From contig CAWIJL010000002.1 of the NCBI GenBank assembly GCA_963836405.1, forward strand, positions 342,377 through 406,376: DNA of 64,000 nt. The letters run 5' to 3'. Below are positions 34,675 through 44,324 of the stretch, in pieces. This DNA is from CAWIJJ01 sp963836405. GTDB lineage: Bacteria > Acidobacteriota > Terriglobia > Bryobacterales > Bryobacteraceae. The first letter of the stretch is position 1. The number at the start of each line of letters is the position of its first letter. Made by a program: the position numbers and the translations under genes. Under the pieces are notes generated by a model, which ran no database searches, was not told the origin of the DNA, and saw only the letters and a program-made list of their open reading frames with translations.

Positions 34675-36024
34675 ATGTCGCAGTTGGACGACGCAGTCGC
34701 CAAATATAACAAGTCCCTGGAAAGTGGTCCGTTTCGTGATCTGGCGTGGGCCGAGGCGCTTCACGAACGGATGGAAGCCGCGAAGCTTTCGTCGGGCGGC
34801 AGAGTGATCTGCCCGTTTTTGCGGCCCAACTTCATTTCCCGCCGGCAATTCGATTCCCTGGTGAAAACGGGCGAGTCGCTCATCTCGGCTATCGACCGGA
34901 TGGAGCAGATGGTGCTGGTGAGTCCAGCGCTGCTGGCGCGCCTGGAATTGCTTCCGGCCGAGAAGATGCTGGCGGCGATCGATCCTGGCTACCAGGCGCT
35001 CGAAGTGGCGGCACGGCTGGATTCGCATCTCTGCAACGGCAGCCTGCATTTCGTTCAGTACAACGCGGATTCTCCGACTGGCGGCGGTTACGCGGACGCG
35101 CTCTCCGATTTGTTCTACGACATTCCGCCGATGAAGGAACTGCGCAAGAAACATGCGCTGGCGAAGATCGGGAGCCGGAAGCATCTGCTGCAGGCGCTGC
35201 TGAAATCGTACAAGCAGTTTGGCGGCGGCAGGAAGCCGAACATCGCGATCGTGGAATTTCGCCAGCCGTATCAGGGCGGGCAGAGCGAGTTCGAGTTGTT
35301 CCGCGACTATTTCCGGGAGGAAGGGTATGCGGTGGAAATCGTCTCGCCGGAGCAACTCGAGTATCGAAACGGCGTTTTGCGGCGAGGCAATTTCGAAATT
35401 AATCTGGTGTACCGGCGGCTGGGGGTTCAGGAATTTCTGATCCGGTTCGACCTGGCGCATCCGCTGGTGCAGGCGTACCGCGACCGCTCGGTTTGCGTGG
35501 TGAACAGTTTCCGTTCCGAACTGGCGCACAAGAAGGCCATGTTCGGACTGTTGACGGACGAATCGGTGACGGCGAAGTTTCCGGCAGCCGAGCGCAAGGC
35601 GATCCGGGAGCACGTGCCGTGGACGCGCCTGGTGGCGGCCACGAAAACGGCGTACGGCGAGCAGAACATCGACTTGCCGGAATTCATTTCGCAGAATCGC
35701 GAACGGCTGGCGCTGAAACCGAACGACGACTACAGCGATCTGCACACGTATCTCGGATGGGAAATGGACCAGCCGGAATGGGAACGGGCGCTGAAGCAGG
35801 CCATGCGGTCGCCCTACGTGGTGCAGGAGCGGGTGGAACCGGTGCGCTCGGTATTCCCGATGATGACCTTCGGGCACCTGGAATTCCGCGAGATGCAGGT
35901 GGACTTGCACCCTCATGCCTATCTCGGAAAAGTGCAGGGCTGCAGCACCTGGCTATCCACCGGCAAGTCGGGATTTTCGTCGGCGGCGGGCATCGTGCCC
36001 ACCTTCATTCTCGATTCGAAATAA
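34675..36024 (+). CDS. orphan ATP-grasp-like protein (449 aa), function unknown
   Basis: The ATG at 34675 is preferred to an upstream TTG. The soluble protein shows VICPFLRPNFISRRQFDSLV, HFVQYNADSPTGGGYADALS, a MKELRKKHALAKIGSRKHLL segment, a Rossmann-like strand IAIVEFRQPYQGGQSEFELF, then LALKPNDDYSDLHTYLGWEM and YVVQERVEPVRSVFP. The KPN-D-S and VVQERV elements, with the late acidic Met-rich strand, fit a circularly permuted ATP-grasp (carboxylate-amine ligase type). The substrate is unknown, and no gene nearby gives a hint. The next gene, an M1 peptidase, is only 48 bases away. Confidence 0.55.
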   Translation: MSQLDDAVAKYNKSLESGPFRDLAWAEALHERMEAAKLSSGGRVICPFLRPNFISRRQFDSLVKTGESLISAIDRMEQMVLVSPALLARLELLPAEKMLAAIDPGYQALEVAARLDSHLCNGSLHFVQYNADSPTGGGYADALSDLFYDIPPMKELRKKHALAKIGSRKHLLQALLKSYKQFGGGRKPNIAIVEFRQPYQGGQSEFELFRDYFREEGYAVEIVSPEQLEYRNGVLRRGNFEINLVYRRLGVQEFLIRFDLAHPLVQAYRDRSVCVVNSFRSELAHKKAMFGLLTDESVTAKFPAAERKAIREHVPWTRLVAATKTAYGEQNIDLPEFISQNRERLALKPNDDYSDLHTYLGWEMDQPEWERALKQAMRSPYVVQERVEPVRSVFPMMTFGHLEFREMQVDLHPHAYLGKVQGCSTWLSTGKSGFSSAAGIVPTFILDSK

Positions 36025-36071
36025 GGGCTGGGACCTCCCATTCCGGGCATGGGAAAATGGAGTCCACATTC

Positions 36072-37679
36072 ATGCGCCGCATCGCTATTTTCCTGCTGGT
36101 TGCCGTTGCATCGGGCGCCCAGACCGCGGGCCAGCCGTCGCGCGCCGACAATCTGCGGGGCCAGTACGGGCCGTACCGCGCGAATAACGACCTGCTCAGC
36201 TACAACCTCTCGGTGCGTGTGGACCCGGACCGGAAATTCATTTCGGGCAGCAACACGGTGCGCTTCCGAATGCTGCAGGATGGAAGCCGGATTCAGCTCG
36301 ATCTGCACCCGGCGCTGCAGGTAGACAAGATTCTGCTGGGGGATGTTGCGCTTACCTACGAGAGGGACGGCGCGGCGGTATTTATCGACTTTCCCGAGCC
36401 GCTCCGCGCGGGGCGGGTGTACTCCATCGATTTCCACTATTCCGGCAATCCGGTGCAGGCGGCGCGGTTCGGCGGGATCGCGTTCCGGAGGGATCCGGCC
36501 GGGCGGCACTGGATCAACACGGCGTGCGAGGACATCGGCGCCAGCGTGTGGTGGCCGAACAAAGACCAGTGGCGGGACGAGGTCGAGAACATGCGCATCG
36601 GCGTGGCCATACCGGACTCGCTGGTGGACGTGTCGAACGGCAAGTTTCTGGGCAAGACGAGCCTGGGCGACGGATACACGCGCTGGGATTGGGAGGTGCA
36701 ATATCCGATCAACAACTACAGCGTGTCGCTGAATATCGGGCAGTACGAACATTTTTCCGACAAGATGGGCGCGCTGGCGCTGGATTTTTACGCGCTGCCC
36801 GAGGACCTGGAGAAGGCGAAGAAACAGTTTGCGCAGGCGCGCGGAATGATCGAGGCCTTTCAGCACTATTTTGGCGAGTATCCGTTTGTGAAGGACGGCT
36901 ACAAGCTGATCGAGGCGCCGTATTCGGGGATGGAGCACCAGAGCGCCGTCACCTATGGAAACCACTTCATGAACGGCTACCTGGAACGGGATTGGACGGG
37001 GGTCGGCATCAGCACGCGATTCGATTTCATCATCATTCACGAAAGCGGGCACGAGTGGTTCGGCAACAGCATCACGGCGGCGGACGTATCGGACATGTGG
37101 ATTCACGAAGGCTGGACCACATATCTGGAAGCGCTGTACGTGGAGTACCGCTGGGGCCGCGAAGATGCGCTCCGCTACGTGAACGCTTACAAATCGAAAG
37201 TCCGCAACCAGCAGCCGGTGATCGCGACGCGGGGGGTTCAGGCCACGCCTCCGCAGGACCAGTATTTCAAGGGCGCGCTGTTTTTGAATACCTTGCGGAG
37301 CGTGGTGGATGACGACCGGCGGTGGTGGCGGCTGCTGCGCGGTTTTTACGACCGGTTCAAGTACAGCAACATCATGACCGAGGACGTTGTCGCCTATTTC
37401 AACCGGGAGACCGGGATGAATCTGACTCCGGTCTTCGACCAGTACCTGCGGCACGCGGGCCTGCCGACGCTGGAACTCGAGTTCCGCGAACCGGGCACGG
37501 TGGCCTACCGCTGGAAGGCGGACGAGCCCGCTTTCGCGATGCCGGTGCGGGTGGGCGCGCCGGGGCGGTGGCAGGTTGTCCGGCCGACCCCGGAGTGGCA
37601 GACCCTGAAGACGGAGGCCGACAAGGGCAGTTTCGACGCCGCCACCGACCTGTATTACATCGACGTCGCCCGCAATTAG
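36072..37679 (+). CDS. M1-family zinc aminopeptidase, secreted
   Basis: The signal peptide MRRIAIFLLVAVASGA is followed by the N-terminal beta domain of M1 peptidases. The catalytic domain has the substrate-site sequence YSGMEHQSAVTYG in place of the usual GAMEN, the zinc motif HESGHEWFGNSI (about residue 323) and the third ligand Glu in WIHEGWTTYLEALYVEY. M1 enzymes remove N-terminal residues from peptides. It is shorter than ERAP-like members, lacking the large C-terminal helical domain, like leukotriene-A4-hydrolase-type acidobacterial relatives. The ATG at 36072 has GGAG upstream; an in-frame ATG at 36057 is possible. Confidence 0.87.
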   Translation: MRRIAIFLLVAVASGAQTAGQPSRADNLRGQYGPYRANNDLLSYNLSVRVDPDRKFISGSNTVRFRMLQDGSRIQLDLHPALQVDKILLGDVALTYERDGAAVFIDFPEPLRAGRVYSIDFHYSGNPVQAARFGGIAFRRDPAGRHWINTACEDIGASVWWPNKDQWRDEVENMRIGVAIPDSLVDVSNGKFLGKTSLGDGYTRWDWEVQYPINNYSVSLNIGQYEHFSDKMGALALDFYALPEDLEKAKKQFAQARGMIEAFQHYFGEYPFVKDGYKLIEAPYSGMEHQSAVTYGNHFMNGYLERDWTGVGISTRFDFIIIHESGHEWFGNSITAADVSDMWIHEGWTTYLEALYVEYRWGREDALRYVNAYKSKVRNQQPVIATRGVQATPPQDQYFKGALFLNTLRSVVDDDRRWWRLLRGFYDRFKYSNIMTEDVVAYFNRETGMNLTPVFDQYLRHAGLPTLELEFREPGTVAYRWKADEPAFAMPVRVGAPGRWQVVRPTPEWQTLKTEADKGSFDAATDLYYIDVARN

Positions 37680-37714
37680 CCGGGGTGGGGTAGAGGGTGA
37701 TACACTCAGCCAAA

Positions 37715-38128
37715 ATGGGCAAGACGGTTCTCATCGTGGACGATGATCCCGAATTTGTGGCAAACCTCGCCGGCGCGCTGCGGGAGGATGGGTTTGTGGT
37801 GCTGGCGGCGGGCGACGGGGCGGAAGCCTTGCACCGGCTGGACAGGGAGCACGAGTCGATCGATGCGGTGATCGTCGATTTGAATCTCCCTGGCGTCAAT
37901 GGTTTCGAGGTGATCGGCGCGCTGACGCGGCGCAAGAATCTGATCGGCATCATGGCCACGACTGGCATTTACGGCGACACTTTTCTGGAGGTGGCCAAAT
38001 ATCTGGGGGCGAATATTGCGCTGCGCAAGCCTCCTGCCGGGTCGGACCTGCGCCCATGGGTGACAGCCCTGAAGTCGGTTTTGAAGGCCGAGGGCGAGAT
38101 GGGCGCCGCGTCCGACAATTTGCCATAA
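37715..38128 (+). CDS. single-domain response regulator receiver protein
   Basis: The 137-residue product is a lone CheY-like receiver: acidic pair in TVLIVDDDPEF, phospho-acceptor Asp in DAVIVDLNLPGVNGFEV, Thr switch in GIMATTGIYG, and Lys in ANIALRKPPAG. No output domain follows. The start is placed at ATG 37715; a GTG at 37697 is in frame. No sensor kinase is adjacent, so its partner is unknown. Confidence 0.78.
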   Translation: MGKTVLIVDDDPEFVANLAGALREDGFVVLAAGDGAEALHRLDREHESIDAVIVDLNLPGVNGFEVIGALTRRKNLIGIMATTGIYGDTFLEVAKYLGANIALRKPPAGSDLRPWVTALKSVLKAEGEMGAASDNLP

Positions 38129-38169
38129 TTGGGCGCAAACCGTGGCTTCCCGCGTGCAGGCGCAGTATC

Positions 38170-39195
38170 GTGCGCCCGCTGCCCCTGATCCTGCTGGCAC
38201 TTCCACTCGCGACTGCCCAGTTCCGAAGCACTGTCCCGCTGGTGGTTGCGCCGGTTACCGTCACCGACGCGAAGGGCCGTTTCATCGACGGGCTGACGGA
38301 AAAGGAACTGGTGCTGTACGACAACAATGTGCCGCAGCCGATACGAGTGGATGAGGCGGTGAACCCGATTTCGCTGGTGGTTCTGATCCAGGCGAGTTCC
38401 AACTCGGCGGCCAACCTGGCGAAATTCGCGGGCAGCGGCGTGTTGTTCACCGACCTGCTATCGGGCGATGCCGGCGAGACGGCGGTGGTTTCCTTCAGCG
38501 ACCGGCCGAAGCTGGTGCAGGACTTCACGGCGGATTCGAGGGCGTTGTCGCGGGGGCTGCGGAACCTGCGGGTGCAGGGCAACGGCGCGGCGCTGCTGGA
38601 CGGTTTGCGGGTAGCGCTCGACCTGGTTTTCGCGCGGGGATGGTCGCGCCGGAAAGTGATTCTGGTAGCTGCCGAGCGGCGGGACCGGTCGAGTGCGGCA
38701 TCGCTCGCGGACCTGCTGCGGGATGCGCAGCGGCAGAACGTAATCGTCTACTGGCTGACGTACTCCGCGTTCCTCGCGCCGTTCACCGCCCGGCCGCGGA
38801 CGGTGTGGGACACCATGACGGACGAGCAGAAGGCCAACCCGGACCGGGGGCAGGGAAGCATCAAGTATCCGCTGCCGGAGGAGCAGGAGCCGCTGCCGCC
38901 GGAGATGGCGCCGGGCAGCCTGTTGAGCATTTTCACCGAACTCAAAAACCGCAGCCAGGTGGATCTGGCGGCACTGTTCACGCGCACCACCGGCGGCCGC
39001 ACCTTTAACTTCCTGAAACGGAGCGGGCTCGAGAGCGCGATTCAGGCGGTGGGCGAAGAGGTGCACCGCCAGTACGTCGTCACGTTCCAACCGAAGCAAG
39101 AGGCGGCGGCGGGGTATCACACGCTGCGCGCCGGGGTACGCGGGCAGGCCGGACTCGAGGTGCGGACGCGGGCCGGTTACTGGCGGGTGGAATAG
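38170..39195 (+). CDS. VWFA-related acidobacterial secreted protein
   Basis: A GTG start gives a short signal peptide (MRPLPLILLALPLATAQF). The N-terminal strand region VTVTDAKGRFIDGLTEKELV, with NNVPQPIRVDE, is the usual introduction of the family. The von Willebrand A-like domain follows, but its MIDAS motif DxSxS is altered (LIQASSNSA). The C-terminal part with YVVTFQPK and RAGYWRVE is typical. Such proteins are abundant in Acidobacteria and act outside the cytoplasm, perhaps in adhesion or protein binding; no activity is shown. Confidence 0.8.
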   Translation: MRPLPLILLALPLATAQFRSTVPLVVAPVTVTDAKGRFIDGLTEKELVLYDNNVPQPIRVDEAVNPISLVVLIQASSNSAANLAKFAGSGVLFTDLLSGDAGETAVVSFSDRPKLVQDFTADSRALSRGLRNLRVQGNGAALLDGLRVALDLVFARGWSRRKVILVAAERRDRSSAASLADLLRDAQRQNVIVYWLTYSAFLAPFTARPRTVWDTMTDEQKANPDRGQGSIKYPLPEEQEPLPPEMAPGSLLSIFTELKNRSQVDLAALFTRTTGGRTFNFLKRSGLESAIQAVGEEVHRQYVVTFQPKQEAAAGYHTLRAGVRGQAGLEVRTRAGYWRVE

Positions 39196-39620
39196 CTGCT
39201 TTCCGGGCGGTCCTGGCGCTCGGCTCACGCTCGCGGTTGGCGGGCGTGAGATCTCGGTTGAAAAACGTTTCTCGCAAAGTCCGCCAAGCTCGCCAAGAAA
39301 CCCAATGTAACTTCCGGCTCTCGCAGGTGGCTGGATACGGCGTCTGAGGCGGAGGCCGGCTCCTGCGATTCGGTCACGCTCTCGGGCCGGTTTGTGGAGA
39401 TGAAGGGCGAGGATTGAGGGGCGGTCCTGGCGCACGGCACTTCTTCGACGGATGATCAGCACGTCGAGGGGAGCGCCGGAGCGGGCGACGTCCGCGAAGC
39501 AGCCGGCCACGGATTGGAGTTGCGGCGCGCGCGCGAGTTGCGCATGGTGCGAATACTCGGGTAGAACTAAGGCAACCACCCTATCAGGCGCGTTCACTTA
39601 GAATGGAATGAAGCCATCTC
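39196..39620. other. 425-base gap with no convincing gene
   Basis: A 15-base direct repeat GGGCGGTCCTGGCGC occurs at 39205 and 39419. A protein-like minus frame from about 39597 to 39440 (VVALVLPEYSHHAQLARAPQ) continues into unlikely coding and I do not recognise it. It may be a remnant. Confidence 0.4.
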
Positions 39621-40313
39621 ATGCCCAAGCGCATCGCCATCGTGGAGGATGAAGCGGAGCTTGCCGCGCTCATCGAATACAATTTGTCGAGGCACGGCTA
39701 CCAGTCCCAGATACTGAGCGGGTCCCACGACACCTTAAAAGGGCTGGAGCAGTTCCGGCCGGACCTGATCCTGCTGGATATCATGCTGCCCGAGGTGGAC
39801 GGCTTCGAGCTGTGCCGGCACATCCGGCAATCGGCATCGCTGGGGCGGACGCCGGTGGTCTTTCTCACGGCGCGGTCGGACGAAGTGGACCGCGTTCTGG
39901 GCCTGGAGATCGGCGGCGACGATTACATGACGAAGCCTTTCAGCCCGCGGGAACTGGTGGCGCGGGTGAAGGCCCACCTTCGCCGCGAGGAACTGGATGC
40001 CGGGCCGGGGAGCCAGGACATCGGACCGTTTCGCCTGGACCGCACCGGGCGGCGGGTGCTGCTGCGGGGTAAGGAACTCGAGCTGACCTCCACCGAATTC
40101 AACCTGCTGGAGTTTTTCCTGATGCATCCGGGCCACGCCTACAGCCGCGATCAACTGCTGGAAGCGGTGTGGGGGCGGCAGAACTTCGTCACGCCGCGGA
40201 CGGTGGACGTACACGTGCGGCGGCTGCGCGAGCAGATCGAGGAACAGCCCGACAATCCGCGCCACCTGACCACGGTCCGCGGGTTCGGCTATCGATTCGA
40301 GGAAGCCGCTTGA
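39621..40313 (+). CDS. phoB: PhoB/OmpR-type response regulator
   Basis: The 230-residue protein has an N-terminal receiver (IAIVEDEAELAALIEYNL; phospho-acceptor in LILLDIMLPEVDG; VVFLTARSDEVDRV; DDYMTKPFSPRELVARV) and a C-terminal winged helix (ELTSTEFNLLEFFLMHPGHA; SRDQLLEAVWG; RTVDVHVRRLREQIEE; TVRGFGYRFEE). This combination fits PhoB, the activator of phosphate-starvation genes. Its stop overlaps the start of a histidine kinase like PhoR. The alkaline phosphatase gene two loci downstream supports that role, though other OmpR-type functions remain possible. Confidence 0.82.
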   Translation: MPKRIAIVEDEAELAALIEYNLSRHGYQSQILSGSHDTLKGLEQFRPDLILLDIMLPEVDGFELCRHIRQSASLGRTPVVFLTARSDEVDRVLGLEIGGDDYMTKPFSPRELVARVKAHLRREELDAGPGSQDIGPFRLDRTGRRVLLRGKELELTSTEFNLLEFFLMHPGHAYSRDQLLEAVWGRQNFVTPRTVDVHVRRLREQIEEQPDNPRHLTTVRGFGYRFEEAA

Positions 40314-41774
40314 CCGCCCGAATTTTTCTCAAACTGATCGCCGGGGTGGTGGGCATCTCTGCTGCTCGCCGCACTCGCGGTGGACTATTTTGCCAGCCAG
40401 GTGATGGAGGCCAGCTACATCGAGAACCTGCGGGGGCAGCTTGCGGACAAGGCCCACATGCTGGCCAGGGTTCTGCCGCCGGACAGAGAAATCGACGACG
40501 CCGAGTTCCATCGGATGGCGCGGGCGTCGGGGGGGCGGCTCACGGTGATCCGCACGGACGGGTCGGTGGTTGCCGATTCGGACGCCGACCCCATGCACAT
40601 GGAGAATCACCGCACGCGGCCGGAGTTCATAGCGGCTTTTGCGGGGAAGGCCGGGTCGAATATCCGGCTGAGCGCGACGGTCGGAGTACGCTTCCTTTAC
40701 GTGGCGGTGCCGGTGCAGGGCGGGGCTATTCGCGTGGCCATGCCCATTTCCGAGATCGATTCGCAGGTGCGGGAGATCCGCGCGCGCATCCTGGCCAGCA
40801 CGGCCACCGCTTTTCTACCGGCGATCCTGCTGGCCGGCCTGCTTGCCAGGTTCATATCGCGCCGCTTCTCCCAGATCACGTCGCATGCGGCGGAACTGGC
40901 GCGCGGGAATTTTCGGGCGCGGCTGCCCGGTCCGGATTCGGGCGAATTCGGCCAGCTCATGATCACTCTGAACGAAACGGCCGAGAACCTGCAGAACACG
41001 GTGGAGCAGCTCGAACGCGAGCATGCGGAACTCGAAAAGGTGGAACGCTTTCGTAAGGAGTTCGTCATCAATGTGTCGCACGAATTGCGCACGCCGCTGG
41101 CCTCCATCCAGGGATATACGGAAACGCTGCTCGACGGCGCTTTGCACGATCCGGCGCACAACATGCGTTTTCTCGGAATCATCCGGCACAACGCCGAGAG
41201 GCTGGCGCGGCTGACCGAAGACCTGTTGACGCTCTCGCGGATCGAGCAGAAGCGGCGGAAGTTCGAGTTCGAAGTACACGCCATCAACCACGTGATCGAG
41301 GAAGCGATCGAAATCATGAGGCCGATCGCGGAAAAGCGTGCGGTCCGGCTGGAAGCGGACCTGGCCGCGCACGATACGATTGTGCTCTGCGACCGGGAGG
41401 CCGTTTCGCAGATTCTGACTAACCTGCTCGACAATGCGATCAAGTACACGCCGACGGGCGGGGTGATCACGGTGGGCGCGCTGCCGGGGGAGGAAATGGT
41501 GCAGATTTTCGTGCGGGACACCGGCGTCGGAATTCCGGAAGAAGACCTGCCTCGCCTTTTCGAACGCTTTTACCGCGTGGACAAGGCGCGGTCGCGGGAG
41601 ATGGGGGGGACGGGCCTGGGGCTCTCGATCGTGAAGCACCTGGTGGGGGCGCACCGCGGCACGATTCGGGTGGAGAGCCGGGCCAATGTGGGATCAACCT
41701 TCTGGTTCACGCTTCCGGAAGGCAGTTCGGCGGAAATGGCGGAACAGCTTAACTCCGAATTCACGCCGTCGTAA
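40310..41774 (+). CDS. phoR: PhoR-like sensor histidine kinase, one frameshift
   Basis: The TTG start overlaps the phoB stop. The first helix reads MTARIFLKLIAGVVGI, then one extra T at about 40358 shifts the frame; corrected, it continues LLLAALAVDYFASQVMEAS. A periplasmic sensor region, a second membrane helix and HAMP (FISRRFSQITSHAAELARGN) follow. The HisKA motif is FVINVSHELRTPLASIQGYT, the N box LTNLLDNAIKYTP, and the G boxes DTGVGIPEEDL and GTGLGLSIVKHLV. All catalytic parts are intact. The single insertion sits in the first membrane segment, so it may be an error. Confidence 0.85.
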
Positions 41775-41816
41775 CCCGCTCTTAACACAGTCCCTGCTAA
41801 GTTGCTTCTCATAGCC

Positions 41817-42515
41817 ATGAAAAGGATTCTGCTGATCGAAGACGACGCCGACCTGTTTGCGCTGCTCAGGTACAACCTGGAAAAGGAAGGGTTTTCGCTC
41901 AGCGGGCTGCAGACCGGAAAAGGGGCGCTGGAGTTGTGCCGGCAGGTACGTCCCGACCTGATCCTGCTGGATATCATGCTCCCGGATTCGGACGGGCTGG
42001 ACATTTGCAAGGGGATCCGGCACGAGCCGGAGCTGGCACACATACCGGTCATCTTTCTTACGGCGCGCGCGTCGGAAACCGATCGCATCGTGGGACTCGA
42101 ACTCGGGGCCAACGACTACGTGGTGAAGCCCTTTTTCGTGCGCGAACTGATCGCCCGCATCAAGCTTCAGTTCCGGCAGCAGCCGGCACCGGGAAGGATG
42201 CTCCAGGCGGGCGGAGTCGAACTCGATGCCAGCAGCCGGCAGGTGCGCCTCGACGGCTCGCCGCTAGCCCTCACGGCGACCGAATTCCGGCTTCTCGAAT
42301 TTCTGATGAGCCGCCCGGGCGTAGTCTTCAGCCGGGAACAGTTGCTGAACGCGGTGTGGGGGCAGGACCGCGCTATCACCGACCGGGCCGTAGACGTGTA
42401 TGTCCTGCGGCTCCGCCAGAAGGTGGAGAAAGACCCCGCTGCGCCCACTCTGATCCACTCGGTGCGGGGCTTTGGCTACACCTTCGAACCGCGCCGCTCG
42501 ATGTCCGCCGCGTGA
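41817..42515 (+). CDS. second PhoB/OmpR-type response regulator
   Basis: The start at 41817 (MKRILLIEDDADLFALLRYN) is preferred to an upstream in-frame codon. The receiver has LILLDIMLPDSDGLDICKGI and ANDYVVKPFFVRELIARI. The winged helix has LTATEFRLLEFLMSRPGVVF, SREQLLNAVWGQD and VRGFGYTFEP. It is a paralogue of the regulator just upstream of the kinase, and only 42 bases separate it from the kinase. The two may share that kinase or form a relay; its targets probably include the adjacent phosphatase gene. Confidence 0.82.
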   Translation: MKRILLIEDDADLFALLRYNLEKEGFSLSGLQTGKGALELCRQVRPDLILLDIMLPDSDGLDICKGIRHEPELAHIPVIFLTARASETDRIVGLELGANDYVVKPFFVRELIARIKLQFRQQPAPGRMLQAGGVELDASSRQVRLDGSPLALTATEFRLLEFLMSRPGVVFSREQLLNAVWGQDRAITDRAVDVYVLRLRQKVEKDPAAPTLIHSVRGFGYTFEPRRSMSAA

Positions 42516-42597
42516 TCGATTTCGGAGACGCACATCCGATACGTGATAATCTGAGGGTCTGAACGTCCGACCGGTTTCAGGTTCGGAGTAGCTCTCG

Positions 42598-44214
42598 ATG
42601 CGCAAAACCCTCGGGTTCCTTCTTGCCGGCTGCCTGTTTGCCAGCCTGGCTTCGGCCGCCGATCCGAAGCTCATCCTTGTAATTTCCGTGGACCAGATGC
42701 GTTTCGACTATCTGACACGGTTCGAATCGCTGTACAAAGGCGGATTCAAGACGCTTCTCGACCGGGGCGCGGTATTCACGAACGCGCGGTACCGGCATGC
42801 GGCCACGGAAACAGGGCCCGGCCACTCCGTGATTCTGTCGGGACGCCACGCCAGCAGCTCGGGAATCGTGGCTAACGACTGGTGGGATCCGGTTCAAAAG
42901 AAAACAGTGAACGTGGTTGACGATCCGGTGCAAACGACGGTGGGCGGCCCGGGGCGGTCGGCATCGCCGGTGAATTTCGTGGGGTACATGCTGGGCGACA
43001 GGATCAAGCAGAAATGGCCGGGTTCGAAGGTAGTAGGCGTCTCTATGAAAGACCGCGCCGCCATTCTGATGTCCGGACGGCGGGCGGATGGGGCTTTCTG
43101 GTTCGAGGCCGGCTGCGGCTGCTTCATCACGAGCAGCTATTACACAAAAGAGGCGCCGGAATGGCTGACCGAATTCAATAAGCGGAAACTTGCCGATCAG
43201 CCGCTGACAAAGCCGTGGACGCGCCTGCTGCCGGATGCTGCGCTTTACGAGAAATTGGCGGGCAAGGACGATCAGGCGGGCGAAGCCGATCTCAAGGACA
43301 TCGTTTTTCCGCACGCGTTCCGCAACAAGCCGCCGCAACCGGCGTACTACACCGCGGTCACGAGAACGCCCTATTCCGACGAGATTCTGCTGGCGCTTGC
43401 CACCGAAGCGATGAGCGCCTACCGGTTGGGCGCAGGCAGCAGCCCGGATCTTCTGGCCGTCAGCTTCTCTGCTTCCGACGCGATCGGGCACTACTATGGA
43501 ACGCACAGCCAGGAACAGATGGACGAATACCTGCGGCTCGACTTGACTCTCGGAAAACTGCTCGGCGCGGCGGAGCAGAGGGTGGGCGCGGCGAATCTGC
43601 TGGTGGTGCTGGCCGCCGACCACGGAGCTACGCCGACGGTCGAGTATTTGAAGGCGCACGACAAGCCGGCGCAGCGCTACAGCTCGGGCATCATCACCGA
43701 TGTCATCCGGAACATCCTGGCGGACCGGTATCCAAACGCCGGCAACCTGATCGCCAACATTTCGGCGCCGGACGTCTATTTCGACCTGGAGGCCATCGAC
43801 AAAGCCGGCCTCGTTCGCAACGATGTGGAGGGCGCGGTGATCGATGCGCTGATGACGACGGGGCTGGTGGATCGCGTCTACACTCAGGCCGACCTGACGC
43901 TGGCGCCGCGCGGCTGCGATCCGTACGTCGATCTGTTCAAGAATTCCTTTTTCGCTCCGCGCGCGCCGCATCTCACGGCGCTGCTCAAGCAGTACGTGTA
44001 TCTTTCCTCGAGCGCCGCGGGGGGCGGGCACGGCAGTGTGTATGACGACGACCGGCACGTGCCCGTGATCTTCATGGGGCCGAACATTCCCAAAGGCCGG
44101 TACGAAGCTCCCGCGGGGCCGGAAGATATCGCGCCGACGCTGGCGAAGATGCTGGACATTCAGTATCCGCTCGAGTGGGATTCGCGGCTGCTGGACGAAT
44201 TGCTGGCGAAGTAG
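42598..44214 (+). CDS. PafA-type alkaline phosphatase family protein
   Basis: A signal peptide (MRKTLGFLLAGCLFASLASA) leads to an alkaline phosphatase superfamily enzyme. Metal-site and active residues fit PafA: Asp in VISVDQMRFDYL, nucleophile Thr in ATETGPGHSVILSGRHA (about 74), Asn in GIVANDWW, Lys and Arg in VSMKDRAAI, then ADHGA and the late GGHGSVYDDDRHVP. The enzyme would release phosphate from organic esters outside the cytoplasm. It follows the phosphate-type regulators, with GGAG upstream of the start. Some relatives are phosphodiesterases, so the exact substrate class is not certain. Confidence 0.82.
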   Translation: MRKTLGFLLAGCLFASLASAADPKLILVISVDQMRFDYLTRFESLYKGGFKTLLDRGAVFTNARYRHAATETGPGHSVILSGRHASSSGIVANDWWDPVQKKTVNVVDDPVQTTVGGPGRSASPVNFVGYMLGDRIKQKWPGSKVVGVSMKDRAAILMSGRRADGAFWFEAGCGCFITSSYYTKEAPEWLTEFNKRKLADQPLTKPWTRLLPDAALYEKLAGKDDQAGEADLKDIVFPHAFRNKPPQPAYYTAVTRTPYSDEILLALATEAMSAYRLGAGSSPDLLAVSFSASDAIGHYYGTHSQEQMDEYLRLDLTLGKLLGAAEQRVGAANLLVVLAADHGATPTVEYLKAHDKPAQRYSSGIITDVIRNILADRYPNAGNLIANISAPDVYFDLEAIDKAGLVRNDVEGAVIDALMTTGLVDRVYTQADLTLAPRGCDPYVDLFKNSFFAPRAPHLTALLKQYVYLSSSAAGGGHGSVYDDDRHVPVIFMGPNIPKGRYEAPAGPEDIAPTLAKMLDIQYPLEWDSRLLDELLAK

Positions 44215-44225
44215 AGACTAACGCG

Positions 44226-44286
44226 AGGCTGCGCGGCTCAGGCGGTCGCGCACGCCGGCCCATTCGGGCGTATCCGGGGAGGCCAC
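44226..44286. repeat. direct repeat: duplicated 3' end of tsaC (left copy)
   Basis: A block starting CAGGCGGTCGCGCACGCCGG at 44239 is identical over about 41 bases to 48071-48111, which is the 3' end of the tsaC/Sua5 gene. The surrounding bases agree less well. Both copies are in the same orientation. The 3.8 kb between them is accessory. Confidence 0.8.
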
Positions 44287-44324
44287 GGCTGTCTTTTCGG
44301 TGACCCTGCGGGGGTTCTGGGTGT

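Noticed and set aside
39458..39597. Protein-like minus frame upstream of phoB
   Set aside because: It has a plausible start but runs on as an antisense shadow of the VWFA gene, and no family could be named, so no CDS is called.
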